Positions 26,089 to 34,581 of a stretch of DNA of 64,000 nucleotides are shown here, in pieces. Position 1 is the stretch's first letter; every line of letters begins with the position of its first letter. The position numbers and the translations under genes were made by a program. Source of the DNA: an uncultured Prevotellaceae bacterium (lineage in GTDB: Bacteria; Bacteroidota; Bacteroidia; Bacteroidales; Bacteroidaceae); NCBI GenBank assembly GCA_902764705.1, contig CACWWZ010000003.1:1-64000 (forward strand), read 5' to 3'. The notes beneath the pieces are model-generated. The model had not been told where the DNA came from, did no database searches, and saw nothing but the letters and a program-made list of their open reading frames with translations.

Positions 26089-26111
26089 GCCCGAGAAATC
26101 GGGTTTTTTTT
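26089..26111 (+). terminator. Rho-independent terminator after the tRNA
   Basis: CCCGA-GAAA-TCGGG followed by an uninterrupted T-run. It ends just before the convergent GH28 stop codon. Confidence 0.85.
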
Positions 26112-26116
26112 ATTGT

Positions 26117-27433
26117 TTACAAGTAAACCTTCGGGGCGGTGTCGGGTGTGGCTTTCGAAAATTGCGAGAGTTCCAACGGGTGACCGTCGAGGAAGAAGTC
26201 GCGGAGCTCGTACTTATCGGAGGTCTTTACGTCCCACATGGTTTTTGCCTCAACCTGTATATGACGAAACTCGATGTTGTTGCAACGTGAGAGCGGCATG
26301 TCGTTGCGGTCGCCGGGCTTGAAGAACTGCGTCCAGGGGTGGATGAACAGGAAGCGTCCACAATGGCCGGTGATGTTCTCGACGAGCACGTATTCATAAT
26401 GCTGGGGAGTGTCGGGGCGCATCTTCAGCCACAGCACACGGTCGGCGCGCTCGCTGTAGCAGTTGCGCAGAATGATGTTGCAGTCGTGCAACGACTCGGA
26501 GCCCAGCGTGAGACAACCGTGAACGCGCCCGTAACGGCAGTTCTGGACAAGGATTCGCTCGCACGGGCCATTCGTTTCGTCCTTGTCGGCCCACGTACCC
26601 TTACCACCCTTCAGCACAACGGCATCGTCGTTGACATGCATGAAACAGCCGTCGATGAGTACATCGGTGCAGGCGTCGATGTCGATGGCATCCGACGAGG
26701 GTGCGCCACGCCTGGGGTCTGGCGGAAAAATGTTCTCGGTGGGTGCGAAGATATAGCAGTCGAGATAGCGCACATGGTGGCTCTTATAAATATGGTTGGT
26801 CCAGAACGGCGAATTGACAAGGTGAACGTCCTGAATGGTGACGTTGCGCGAGTTGGACACATAGGTGAGGCGCGGGCGCTGGGCATCCTTGTTCGTACAC
26901 TGCGGATTCCACTGACGGCGAATCCAGAACTCCTGCCAATAGTGCAGGCCGTTGCCGTCGATGGTGCCCCGCCCGCAAACGGTGAAGCCGTCGAGACTGT
27001 CGGCATTGATGAGGGCGGAGAAATACTTGCACGTCTCGCCCTCGATGCGCGTCACGAGTACCGGATAGTCGGCAATGCGCTCTGAGCCTTTCAGTACGGC
27101 GCCCTCGCTGACTTCCAAGTGAGTGCCCTGACGGAAGAACAGCGCTCCGGTCAAAAAGGTCCCCTGGGGAACGACCACGACGCCCCCACCCTCGCGTGCT
27201 GCACGGTCGATGACAGCCTGGATTTGCGGTGTCTGCACTTCGGCACTATCCATCGTGACGCCGTAGTCGGTAATGACATAGCGACGTCCCAGCGTAGTGA
27301 CATCCACCTTTTTCGTATTCTGAAACCAGGCATCCATCTCTGTTCCGTCAGGCCACACGTTCTTGGTCGGGGAGGCATTGACGGGGAAGCCCATAGCAAG
27401 CAGAGTCAGAATTATACATATTAAATGTTTCAT
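26117..27433 (-). CDS. Glycoside hydrolase family 28 (polygalacturonase-type)
   Basis: The 438-aa secreted protein has a signal peptide (MKHLICIILTLLAMGFPVNA) and a right-handed beta-helix of the pectate-lyase superfamily. GH28-like landmarks are NSPFWTNHIY, SDAIDIDACTDVLIDG, the Asp pair in NDDAVVLKGG, GSES and VLWLKMR. The family hydrolyses galacturonan or rhamnogalacturonan backbones in pectin; exo versus endo action cannot be told here. The start at 27433 is chosen over an upstream in-frame codon at 27490 because it begins the signal peptide. The gene stands alone, convergent with the initiator tRNA. Confidence 0.88.
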   Translation of the reverse strand: MKHLICIILTLLAMGFPVNASPTKNVWPDGTEMDAWFQNTKKVDVTTLGRRYVITDYGVTMDSAEVQTPQIQAVIDRAAREGGGVVVVPQGTFLTGALFFRQGTHLEVSEGAVLKGSERIADYPVLVTRIEGETCKYFSALINADSLDGFTVCGRGTIDGNGLHYWQEFWIRRQWNPQCTNKDAQRPRLTYVSNSRNVTIQDVHLVNSPFWTNHIYKSHHVRYLDCYIFAPTENIFPPDPRRGAPSSDAIDIDACTDVLIDGCFMHVNDDAVVLKGGKGTWADKDETNGPCERILVQNCRYGRVHGCLTLGSESLHDCNIILRNCYSERADRVLWLKMRPDTPQHYEYVLVENITGHCGRFLFIHPWTQFFKPGDRNDMPLSRCNNIEFRHIQVEAKTMWDVKTSDKYELRDFFLDGHPLELSQFSKATPDTAPKVYL

Positions 27434-27460
27434 GATCGTAGTTTGTTTTCTATTCGCCTG

Positions 27461-27468
27461 CGAAGGTA
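27461..27468 (-). promoter_or_regulatory. Probable -7 promoter box of the GH28 gene
   Basis: TACCTTCG on the minus strand, one base off TAnnTTTG, 27 nt before the GH28 ATG. Confidence 0.4.
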
Positions 27469-27538
27469 CAAAAAAGTGAGCAAAGCGCAAAGGGGAAATG
27501 CATTTTTTTGTTTTCGTTGCAACTTTTGGGCAGTCATT

Positions 27539-27624
27539 TTACGTCTAACGAATGAAAAAACAAAAAAAATGGCGTAAATCTGTAGCAAGTCGACACTACA
27601 TTGCGTCTAAGGAATAAAAAAACA
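27539..27624. repeat. Two 24-bp direct repeats upstream of the DUF3836 gene
   Basis: TTACGTCTAACGAATGAAAA.. at 27539-27562 and TTGCGTCTAAGGAATAAAAA.. at 27601-27624 agree at 21 of 24 positions and are 62 bp apart. They precede the DUF3836 start by 109 and 47 bp. No TAnnTTTG box was seen for that gene, so these may be its control sites. Confidence 0.6.
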
Positions 27625-27647
27625 TTAATTTTTAAAACTTCACGACA

Positions 27648-28193
27648 ATGAAAAAGATCATTATTGCAATCATCATCGCCATCGCCTCAGCAATGAGCAG
27701 CAACGCACAGGTTCTCACCTCGGAGACCATTAAAAACGTCTATGAGACAGTGTCACACCAGCAAAAGAGCGACTTCGTCTTCAATGCCGAATGGACTGCT
27801 AACGATATCACTACCATGTATATCTACAAGAAGGTCTCCGACCGCAACGGCATCCTGATGCTGAAGCCACATCTGAAGTATGAATATGCCTATGCTGCCG
27901 ACGGCACGCTAACCTCGCGCGTGGCTTATCGCCAAAGCGACAGTCAGGACTGGATGTGCACCGGTCGCCACGACTACACACTGGACAACGGCCTGTACTT
28001 TGCAGAATACAGCCGTTACAACCGTTCCACCAACAGCTTCGACGAACCCGTGGAGAAGATGGTTTACATGCTGGCTCCCAACGACGGCGTGGACTATGTC
28101 GGCTGTTACCATCGCGAGCTGCCCACGGCACCTTACCAGATTGTCAGCGAGACGACCATCGCTCATCAGTCGCTGCTTCTGGCCGAGAAATAA
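27648..28193 (+). CDS. Secreted DUF3836-family protein
   Basis: The 181-aa protein has a signal peptide (MKKIIIAIIIAIASAMSSNA, cleavage before QVL). The mature part is a small beta-rich domain with YEYAYAADGTLTSRVAYRQ and LDNGLYFAEYSRYNRSTNSF, typical of DUF3836, a Bacteroidales family with no known function. It is a single-gene unit between the divergent GH28 gene and hflX, with direct repeats upstream and a weak terminator downstream. Confidence 0.75.
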   Translation: MKKIIIAIIIAIASAMSSNAQVLTSETIKNVYETVSHQQKSDFVFNAEWTANDITTMYIYKKVSDRNGILMLKPHLKYEYAYAADGTLTSRVAYRQSDSQDWMCTGRHDYTLDNGLYFAEYSRYNRSTNSFDEPVEKMVYMLAPNDGVDYVGCYHRELPTAPYQIVSETTIAHQSLLLAEK

Positions 28194-28232
28194 TCTAGCC
28201 TTTGATTATAAACTAGTTGCCATAAATTGAAT

Positions 28233-28257
28233 AGCCCTCGTCTGGATGACGGGGGCT
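28233..28257 (+). terminator. Hairpin after the DUF3836 gene
   Basis: AGCCCTCGTC and GACGGGGGCT pair over 10 bp with one G-T wobble and a 5-nt loop. The following tract (GTTTCG) has few T, so termination strength is uncertain. Confidence 0.5.
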
Positions 28258-28305
28258 GTTTCGTAAAAAAAATGTATTTTCTTTGCATTTTTCTCGTTTT
28301 TTTAC

Positions 28306-28313
28306 TATCTTTG
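28306..28313 (+). promoter_or_regulatory. -7 promoter box of hflX
   Basis: TATCTTTG, 21 nt before the hflX ATG. Confidence 0.6.
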
Positions 28314-28334
28314 CCGCCATATTTATAAATATGT

Positions 28335-29687
28335 ATGAAGGAATTTGTAATTTCTGAGGTTAAGGCCGAGACTGCGGTGCTGGTGGGACTGATTACCCAG
28401 CAGCAGGACGAGGCCAAGACGAAAGAATATCTGGACGAGCTGGAATTCTTGGCCGACACCGCTGGTGCTGTCATTGTGAAGCGTTTTACGCAGAAGGTGC
28501 AGGGCCCCAGTCAGGTCACCTATGTGGGCAAGGGTAAGCTCGAAGAGATTAAGCAATATATCAAGCAACAAGAAGATGCTTACGATGAGTGGATGGATGA
28601 TCATCGGGGCATAGACGGTACGGTAGTAATGCTAGGGAACGAAGAATGCCCTCAGCCTGTAGGCATGGTGATTTTCGACGACGAACTGAGCGCCAAGCAG
28701 ATCCGTAATATCGAGGCTGAGCTGAAGGTGAAGATTCTGGACAGGACGAGTCTGATTCTCGACATCTTCGCCATGCGTGCCCAGACTGCCGAAGCGAAGA
28801 CGCAGGTGGAACTGGCACAGTATCGCTACATGCTGCCCCGACTACAGCGTCTGTGGACGCACCTGGAACGCCAGGGCGGCGGTTCCGGTTCAGGCGGTGG
28901 AAAAGGCTCGGTAGGACTGCGTGGTCCCGGTGAGACGCAGTTGGAGATGGACCAGCGCATCATCCGCCAGCGCATCTCACTGCTGAAAGAACGCCTTGTG
29001 GATATCGACAAGCAAAAGACAACGCAGCGCAAGAACCGCGGCCGACTGATCCGTGTGGCACTGGTGGGCTATACGAATGTGGGTAAGTCGACGATGATGA
29101 ACCTGCTTGCCAAGAGCGACGTATTTGCCGAGAACAAGCTATTTGCCACGCTGGATACGACGGTGCGCAAGATGACCATCGATAACCTGCCCTTCCTGTT
29201 GGCCGACACCGTAGGATTCATCCGCAAGTTGCCCAGCGACCTGGTAGAGTCGTTCAAATCGACACTCGACGAGGTGCGCGAGGCCGATATGCTGGTGCAC
29301 GTGGTGGACATATCGCACCCTGACTTTGAGGAGCAGATTCAAGTGGTGGAGAAGACGCTGGCCGATTTGGGCTGTGCCGACAAGCCGTCGATGCTGGTGT
29401 TCAACAAGATTGATGCGTACACATGGACTCCGCAGGACGAGGACGACCTGACAGAACCTACGCGCGAAAACATCTCGCTGGACGAACTGAAGCGGACCTG
29501 GATGGCAAAAGTAAATGAAGAATTAAGAATGAAGAATGAAGAATTTGCTACTGCCCCACTATTCATTTCGGCGAAGAAAAAGGAGAACATCGACGAGCTG
29601 CGCGAGGTGCTGTATAAGAAGGTGCGCGAGCTTCATGTGCAGAAGTATCCGTATAATGATTTCCTTTACGAAGTAGTTGAGGAGTAA
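28335..29687 (+). CDS. hflX: GTPase HflX
   Basis: The 450-aa protein has the HflX N-terminal domain (about 25-150), a helical linker with the Gly-rich segment GGGSGSGGGKGSVGLRGPGE and the G domain: P-loop GYTNVGKST (245-253), DTVGF and NKID. HflX binds the 50S subunit and splits stalled ribosomes under stress. In the G-domain C-terminal part, the residues around 394-404 (NEELRMKNEEF) are encoded by a heptamer array (29514-29546) and look like an insertion before the conserved FISAKKKENIDEL. A purine-rich array also follows the stop codon. Confidence 0.94.
   Translation: MKEFVISEVKAETAVLVGLITQQQDEAKTKEYLDELEFLADTAGAVIVKRFTQKVQGPSQVTYVGKGKLEEIKQYIKQQEDAYDEWMDDHRGIDGTVVMLGNEECPQPVGMVIFDDELSAKQIRNIEAELKVKILDRTSLILDIFAMRAQTAEAKTQVELAQYRYMLPRLQRLWTHLERQGGGSGSGGGKGSVGLRGPGETQLEMDQRIIRQRISLLKERLVDIDKQKTTQRKNRGRLIRVALVGYTNVGKSTMMNLLAKSDVFAENKLFATLDTTVRKMTIDNLPFLLADTVGFIRKLPSDLVESFKSTLDEVREADMLVHVVDISHPDFEEQIQVVEKTLADLGCADKPSMLVFNKIDAYTWTPQDEDDLTEPTRENISLDELKRTWMAKVNEELRMKNEEFATAPLFISAKKKENIDELREVLYKKVRELHVQKYPYNDFLYEVVEE
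29514..29546. repeat. In-frame heptamer array inside hflX
   Basis: Units AATGAAG, AATTAAG, AATGAAG, AATGAAG plus AATTT make 33 nt, read in frame as 11 codons. The unit is the complement type of the CATTCTT arrays found between genes. Confidence 0.9.
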
Positions 29688-29744
29688 GGAGAGAAGGAGT
29701 AAGAAGAGAAGTAATAAGATTTTTGAACCAAAAAATATACACTT

Positions 29745-31598
29745 ATGAGAGATTACAGACAACTGACACAAGAGGAAATTCAGGTGCTTGAAGGCAATAG
29801 CTGTTGGGCCGAGGACTGGAACAGAGTAAAGGTGGCCGAGGACTTCCGCCCCTATAATTTCCACCGTGTGGTATTCTATGGCGATATTCGCCTGGGTAAA
29901 TTCGAAAAGATGGTCGAAGTGGCCAAGGGCTTTACGAAGCATTCGGGCATCAACGACGCCACACTGCGTAACGTGACGGTGGGTAACGACTGTCTGATAG
30001 AGAAAATCGGTAATTTCATCAACAACTACGTTATTGGTGACGACTGCTATATTTCGAATGTGTCGACAATGGAGACTACCGAAGGTGCTACATACGGTGA
30101 GGGCCATATGGTGAGTGTGCTTAACGAGATGGGCGATGGCAACGTGATGTTGTTCCACGACCTGAACTCGCAGCTGGCAGCATTCATGGTAAAGCACTTC
30201 AAGGACAAGCAGCTGAAGGACTCCATCACGCGGCTCATCAACGAAGAAATCCGCTTCTCGTGTCCAGAGCAGAGTACGCTGGGCAATGGCGTGAAGATCA
30301 TCAATTCAAAGGAGATTACCAATACGGTGGTGAAGGACGACTGCGAAATCAACGGTGCAGCGCGTCTGTCGGACTGTACCATTCTGTCGACGAAGGACGC
30401 CTCGGTATATATCGGTACGGGGGTCATCTGTGAGAACAGCATCATTTCGAACGGCTGTTCGATTACCAATTCGGTAAAGATGCAGGACTGCTTTGTGGGT
30501 GAGGCCTGTCAGATTACCAACGGTTTCACGGCCGAGGCCAGCGTATTCTTTGCCAACTCGTATATGGCTAACGGCGAGGCGTGTGCCGCGTTCTGCGGCC
30601 CGTTCTCGGCATCACATCATAAGAGCTCGCTGTTGATCGGTGGTGAGTTCTCGTTCTACAATGCCGGTTCGAACACCAACTTCTCAAACCATGCCTACAA
30701 GATGGGACCGTTGCACTACGGTACATTGGAGCGCGGTACGAAGACGGCCTCGGGAGCCTACATCCTGATGCCTGCCAAGATCGGTGCCTTCAGCGTCTGT
30801 TTCGGTAAGCTGATGAACCATCCCGACATGCGCTGTCTGCCCTTCGCATACCTGATGGCATACGGCGAGACGATGTATATCGTGCCGGGAAGAAACATCA
30901 CGACGGTGGGGCTGTACCGCGACATCAAGAAATGGGAGAAGCGCGACAAGCGTGCCCCATCGTGCCGTAAGAGCGTCATCAACTTCGACTGGCTGTCACC
31001 GTTTACCGTTGGAGAAATCGTGCAGGGCAAGAAGATTCTGGAGGCGCTGCGGCAGGCCGGTGGCGACAACGTGTCGTCGTATAACTATCACGAATACATC
31101 ATCAACGCGTCGTCGTTGCGCAAGGGCATCAAGTATTACGACATAGCCCTGCGCATCTACATGGGTGCTGTGCTGAAGCGTGCAGTGAAAGGTGGTTGGC
31201 TGGGCAAGCCCACGTCGACAGTAGGTGAAGGCGACTGGATTGATCTGAGCGGTTTGCTGTTGCCTGCCAGCGAGGAGCAACGACTCATCGAGGATGTGAA
31301 GAGCGGTGCACTGGAGAGCATCCGCGACGTGCTGCAGCGCTTCTACGACATTGATGCGAACTACCGCAAATACCAGTGGGCATGGACCTACAAGCTGATT
31401 CTCGACTACTACGGCATTGACGAGTTGACGGAGCAGGCCATGCAGCGCATCCGTGAAGATTACGTCAAAGCCCGTCGTGCGTGGATTGCCGAGATTCGTA
31501 AGGACGCTCAGAAGGAATTCGACATGGGTGACGTCGAGCAGGAGGTGTACGACGATTTCCTGAGCAAGCTCGATCACGAAATTGACTATGAGAATTAA
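29745..31598 (+). CDS. DUF4954 family protein (left-handed beta-helix)
   Basis: The 617-aa protein matches the Bacteroidetes DUF4954 pattern. From about residue 70 to 340 it shows hexapeptide-repeat-like strands (NVTVGNDCLIEKIG, YVIGDDCYISNVST, GARLS-type turns, ISNGCSITNSVKMQDCFVG), as in nucleotidyl- and acyl-transferases with beta-helices. The C-terminal 200 residues are helical. No signal peptide is present. The activity is unknown; a sugar-nucleotide or acyltransferase-like role can only be guessed. It lies between hflX and the M16 protease gene on the same strand. Confidence 0.8.
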   Translation: MRDYRQLTQEEIQVLEGNSCWAEDWNRVKVAEDFRPYNFHRVVFYGDIRLGKFEKMVEVAKGFTKHSGINDATLRNVTVGNDCLIEKIGNFINNYVIGDDCYISNVSTMETTEGATYGEGHMVSVLNEMGDGNVMLFHDLNSQLAAFMVKHFKDKQLKDSITRLINEEIRFSCPEQSTLGNGVKIINSKEITNTVVKDDCEINGAARLSDCTILSTKDASVYIGTGVICENSIISNGCSITNSVKMQDCFVGEACQITNGFTAEASVFFANSYMANGEACAAFCGPFSASHHKSSLLIGGEFSFYNAGSNTNFSNHAYKMGPLHYGTLERGTKTASGAYILMPAKIGAFSVCFGKLMNHPDMRCLPFAYLMAYGETMYIVPGRNITTVGLYRDIKKWEKRDKRAPSCRKSVINFDWLSPFTVGEIVQGKKILEALRQAGGDNVSSYNYHEYIINASSLRKGIKYYDIALRIYMGAVLKRAVKGGWLGKPTSTVGEGDWIDLSGLLLPASEEQRLIEDVKSGALESIRDVLQRFYDIDANYRKYQWAWTYKLILDYYGIDELTEQAMQRIREDYVKARRAWIAEIRKDAQKEFDMGDVEQEVYDDFLSKLDHEIDYEN

Positions 31599-31639
31599 AT
31601 CTCACACAGATTTGTGAGCATATAGTTATTTAGAAAAAA

Positions 31640-34540
31640 ATGAAACTAAGATTATTATTGGCAATTGGCCTGTTGGCAGGACTGACTGCGCAGGCAAAGG
31701 ACTACAAGTATCAGACGTTGGAGGCTGATCAGAGCAAGACGCGCATCTATACGCTGGACAACGGACTGAAGGTGTATCTGAGTGTGAACAAGGAAAAGCC
31801 CCGCATTCAAACCTATATCGCCGTGAGGACAGGTTCTAAGAACGACCCTGCCGAGACAACCGGTCTGGCTCACTATCTGGAGCACCTGATGTTCAAGGGT
31901 ACCAAGCAGTTTGGCACCTCGAACCCCACGGCAGAGGCTCCGTTGCTGGCGGATATTGAGCAGCGTTACGAGGCATATCGTAAACTGACCGATCCTGAGG
32001 CCCGTAAGCAGGCCTATCACGAGATTGACTCGGTGAGTCAGGTGGCAGCACAGTACTTCATTCCCAACGAGTACGACAAGTTGATGGCAGCTATCGGTGC
32101 CGAGGGTACGAATGCCTTCACGTCGAACGATGTGACGTGCTACGTAGAGGACATCCCTTCGAACGAGATTGAGAACTGGGCGAAGATTCAGTCCGACCGT
32201 TTCCAGCACATGGTGATTCGCGGTTTCCATACCGAGTTGGAAGCCGTCTACGAGGAATACAACATGTATCTGACTGACGACGGTGACAAGATATGGAGTG
32301 CGATGGGTAAGAAGTTGACGCCTACCCATCCTTACGGCACGCAGACCACCATCGGTACGCAGGAACACCTGAAGAATCCTTCCATCACCAACATCAAAAA
32401 CTACTTCAACAAGTGGTATGTACCCAATAACGTGGCTATCTGTATGGCCGGCGACTTTGACCCCGACAAGACCATTGCCATCATTGACCGTTACTTCGGT
32501 TTGTGGAAGCCCGGTGCTGACGTCAGTCAGCCCGTATTCCCCGTACAGCGTCCGTTGACGGCTCCTGCCGACACCACCGTTATTGGCCAGCAGGCCGAAC
32601 AGGTGCTGGTAGGCTGGTTGGCCAAGAAGGCCAGCGACCTGCAGTGTGACACGCTCGACGTCATCTCCGACATGCTCAGCAACGACAAGGCCGGACTCAT
32701 GGACCTGAACCTGAATCAGACCATGAAGGTGCAGATGGCCGGTGCCGGAATGCAGCAACAGCAGGACTATTCCTGTTTCATTCTGGTGGGTATGCCCATG
32801 CCAGGCCAGAAGCTGGAGGAGGTACGCTCGCTGATGCTGGGTGAAATCGAAAAGCTGAAGAAAGGACAGTTCTCGGACGACCTGTTGCCATCGGTCATCA
32901 ACAACCAGAAACTGAGCTACCAGCGCGGACTGGAGAGCAACCAGTGGCGCGTCAGACAGCACATGAAAGCCTTTATCAACGGAGAGACATGGGAGCAGCA
33001 CGTCAGCAAGATGGACCGCATCTCGAAGATCACCAAGCAACAGATTGTAAGCTTTGCCAACCGTTTCTTCACCGACGGCTATGCCACCGTATTCAAAACG
33101 CAGGGTACAGACACGTTGCAGAAGAAGATTGACAAGCCTGCCATCACACCTATTCCCACCAACCGCGACATGGTGAGCCGCTTCGTGCAGGACATTCAGG
33201 AGTCGAAGGTGGAACCCATTCAGCCCGTGTTTGTGGATTTCAAGAAGGACCTGACGGTGACTGAGACGAAGCGTCATCTGCCTTTGATCTACAAGCAGAA
33301 CGTAGAAAACGACCTCTTTACACTGATGTTCCGCTATGAGTTCGGACAGCAGGACGACAACCGTTACGACATTGCTGCCGATTATCTGAGCTACGTGGGT
33401 ACCAAGAAGCACACACTTGCCCAGATTCAGCAGGAGTTCTACAAGATGGCCTGCAACTATTCTGTAAATGTGAATGCCGACAATATCAACATCACACTCT
33501 CGGGTCTGCAGTCGCAGATGCCGCAAGCGCTGACATTGCTGGAAGAGGTGCTGAACCAGGCTAAGGGCGATCAGGAATCGTACAATCAGTATGTGGACTT
33601 GGTGCTGAAAGGCCGCGACGATGCGAAGAAAGATCAGAGAACCAACTTCCAATACTTGGTAAACTATGCCATCTATGGTACTCATAATGCCATGCGCGAC
33701 GAGATGAGCGAAGAGCAGCTTCGTCAGGCCAATCCCCAGCAGTTGCTGTCGCTAATTGCCGGACTGAAGAACTACAAGCACAGCGTGCTGTATTACGGTA
33801 AGTTAACTCCCGAGGAGCTGTCGAAGGTGTTGGATGCCAAGCACCAGACGGGCAAAACGCTGGCCGACGTGCCTCATGGCAAGGCCTACGAACGCCAGTT
33901 GGCAACAGAAAATGAGGTACTGATAGCGCCTTACGATGCCAAGAACATCTACCTGATGATGTATCACAACGAAGGTCGTGACTGGAATCCCGAGCTGGAG
34001 GGTGTTACTGACATCTTCAACGAGTATTATGGTGGCGGCATGAATGGTATCGTGTTCCAGGAGATGCGTGAAGCCCGCGGACTGGCATACAGCGCTGCGG
34101 CCTACTACGTGACACCAAGCAAGAAGAATGAAAAGGAATTCTACCAGACTTATATCATCACACAGAACGACAAGATGATGGATGCTGTGAACCAGTTCCA
34201 TAGCATTCTGAACGAGATGCCTGCCAGCGATGCTGCTTTCCAGATTGCTAAGGATGCACTGACTAAGCAACTGGCCAGTCAGCGTACCACGAAGTTTGGA
34301 GTTATCAATGCTTACCTGGTGGCTAAGCGCAAAGGTATTGACTATGACCTGGACGAGAAGGTATACAATGCCCTGCCCGGCATGAAATTGCAGGACATCG
34401 TAGACTTCGAGAAGCAGCGAATGGCCAACAAGGCTTATCGCTACATCATTCTCGGCGACGAAAAGGAACTCGACATGCAGGCGTTGGAGAAAATTGGTCC
34501 CATCAAGCGCCTGACACAAGAAGAAGTCTTCGGATATTAG
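31640..34540 (+). CDS. Periplasmic M16-family zinc metalloprotease
   Basis: The 966-aa protein starts with a signal peptide (MKLRLLLAIGLLAGLTAQAK). The N-terminal half has the inverted zinc motif HYLEH (His78, Glu81, His82), with the third ligand in ELEAVYEE around 201-206. The C-terminal half repeats the M16 fold without the zinc site, as in two-domain pitrilysin or PqqL-like enzymes. It likely degrades peptides in the periplasm or processes exported proteins. The stop codon sits in the loop of a 12-bp hairpin (34522-34552) that may end the transcript. Confidence 0.92.
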   Translation: MKLRLLLAIGLLAGLTAQAKDYKYQTLEADQSKTRIYTLDNGLKVYLSVNKEKPRIQTYIAVRTGSKNDPAETTGLAHYLEHLMFKGTKQFGTSNPTAEAPLLADIEQRYEAYRKLTDPEARKQAYHEIDSVSQVAAQYFIPNEYDKLMAAIGAEGTNAFTSNDVTCYVEDIPSNEIENWAKIQSDRFQHMVIRGFHTELEAVYEEYNMYLTDDGDKIWSAMGKKLTPTHPYGTQTTIGTQEHLKNPSITNIKNYFNKWYVPNNVAICMAGDFDPDKTIAIIDRYFGLWKPGADVSQPVFPVQRPLTAPADTTVIGQQAEQVLVGWLAKKASDLQCDTLDVISDMLSNDKAGLMDLNLNQTMKVQMAGAGMQQQQDYSCFILVGMPMPGQKLEEVRSLMLGEIEKLKKGQFSDDLLPSVINNQKLSYQRGLESNQWRVRQHMKAFINGETWEQHVSKMDRISKITKQQIVSFANRFFTDGYATVFKTQGTDTLQKKIDKPAITPIPTNRDMVSRFVQDIQESKVEPIQPVFVDFKKDLTVTETKRHLPLIYKQNVENDLFTLMFRYEFGQQDDNRYDIAADYLSYVGTKKHTLAQIQQEFYKMACNYSVNVNADNINITLSGLQSQMPQALTLLEEVLNQAKGDQESYNQYVDLVLKGRDDAKKDQRTNFQYLVNYAIYGTHNAMRDEMSEEQLRQANPQQLLSLIAGLKNYKHSVLYYGKLTPEELSKVLDAKHQTGKTLADVPHGKAYERQLATENEVLIAPYDAKNIYLMMYHNEGRDWNPELEGVTDIFNEYYGGGMNGIVFQEMREARGLAYSAAAYYVTPSKKNEKEFYQTYIITQNDKMMDAVNQFHSILNEMPASDAAFQIAKDALTKQLASQRTTKFGVINAYLVAKRKGIDYDLDEKVYNALPGMKLQDIVDFEKQRMANKAYRYIILGDEKELDMQALEKIGPIKRLTQEEVFGY

Positions 34541-34579
34541 CCGAAGACTTCTGACTGTCCTTTGGGTTCTGCCCCAAAG
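34522..34579. terminator. Two hairpins at the M16/GH51 convergent junction
   Basis: The first has a perfect 12-bp stem (AGAAGTCTTCGG with its complement at 34541-34552) and its loop contains the M16 stop codon. The second (34560-34579) is CTTTGGG-TTCTGC-CCCAAAG, one of three hairpins in the window with the apex GGTTCTGCC. Neither has a long T-run, so they may act in both directions. Confidence 0.65.
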
Positions 34580-34581
34580 AA

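Noticed and set aside
31655-33685. 676-codon open frame on the minus strand
   Set aside because: It lies entirely opposite the M16 protease gene with its intact HYLEH site. Long antisense frames are common at this base composition.
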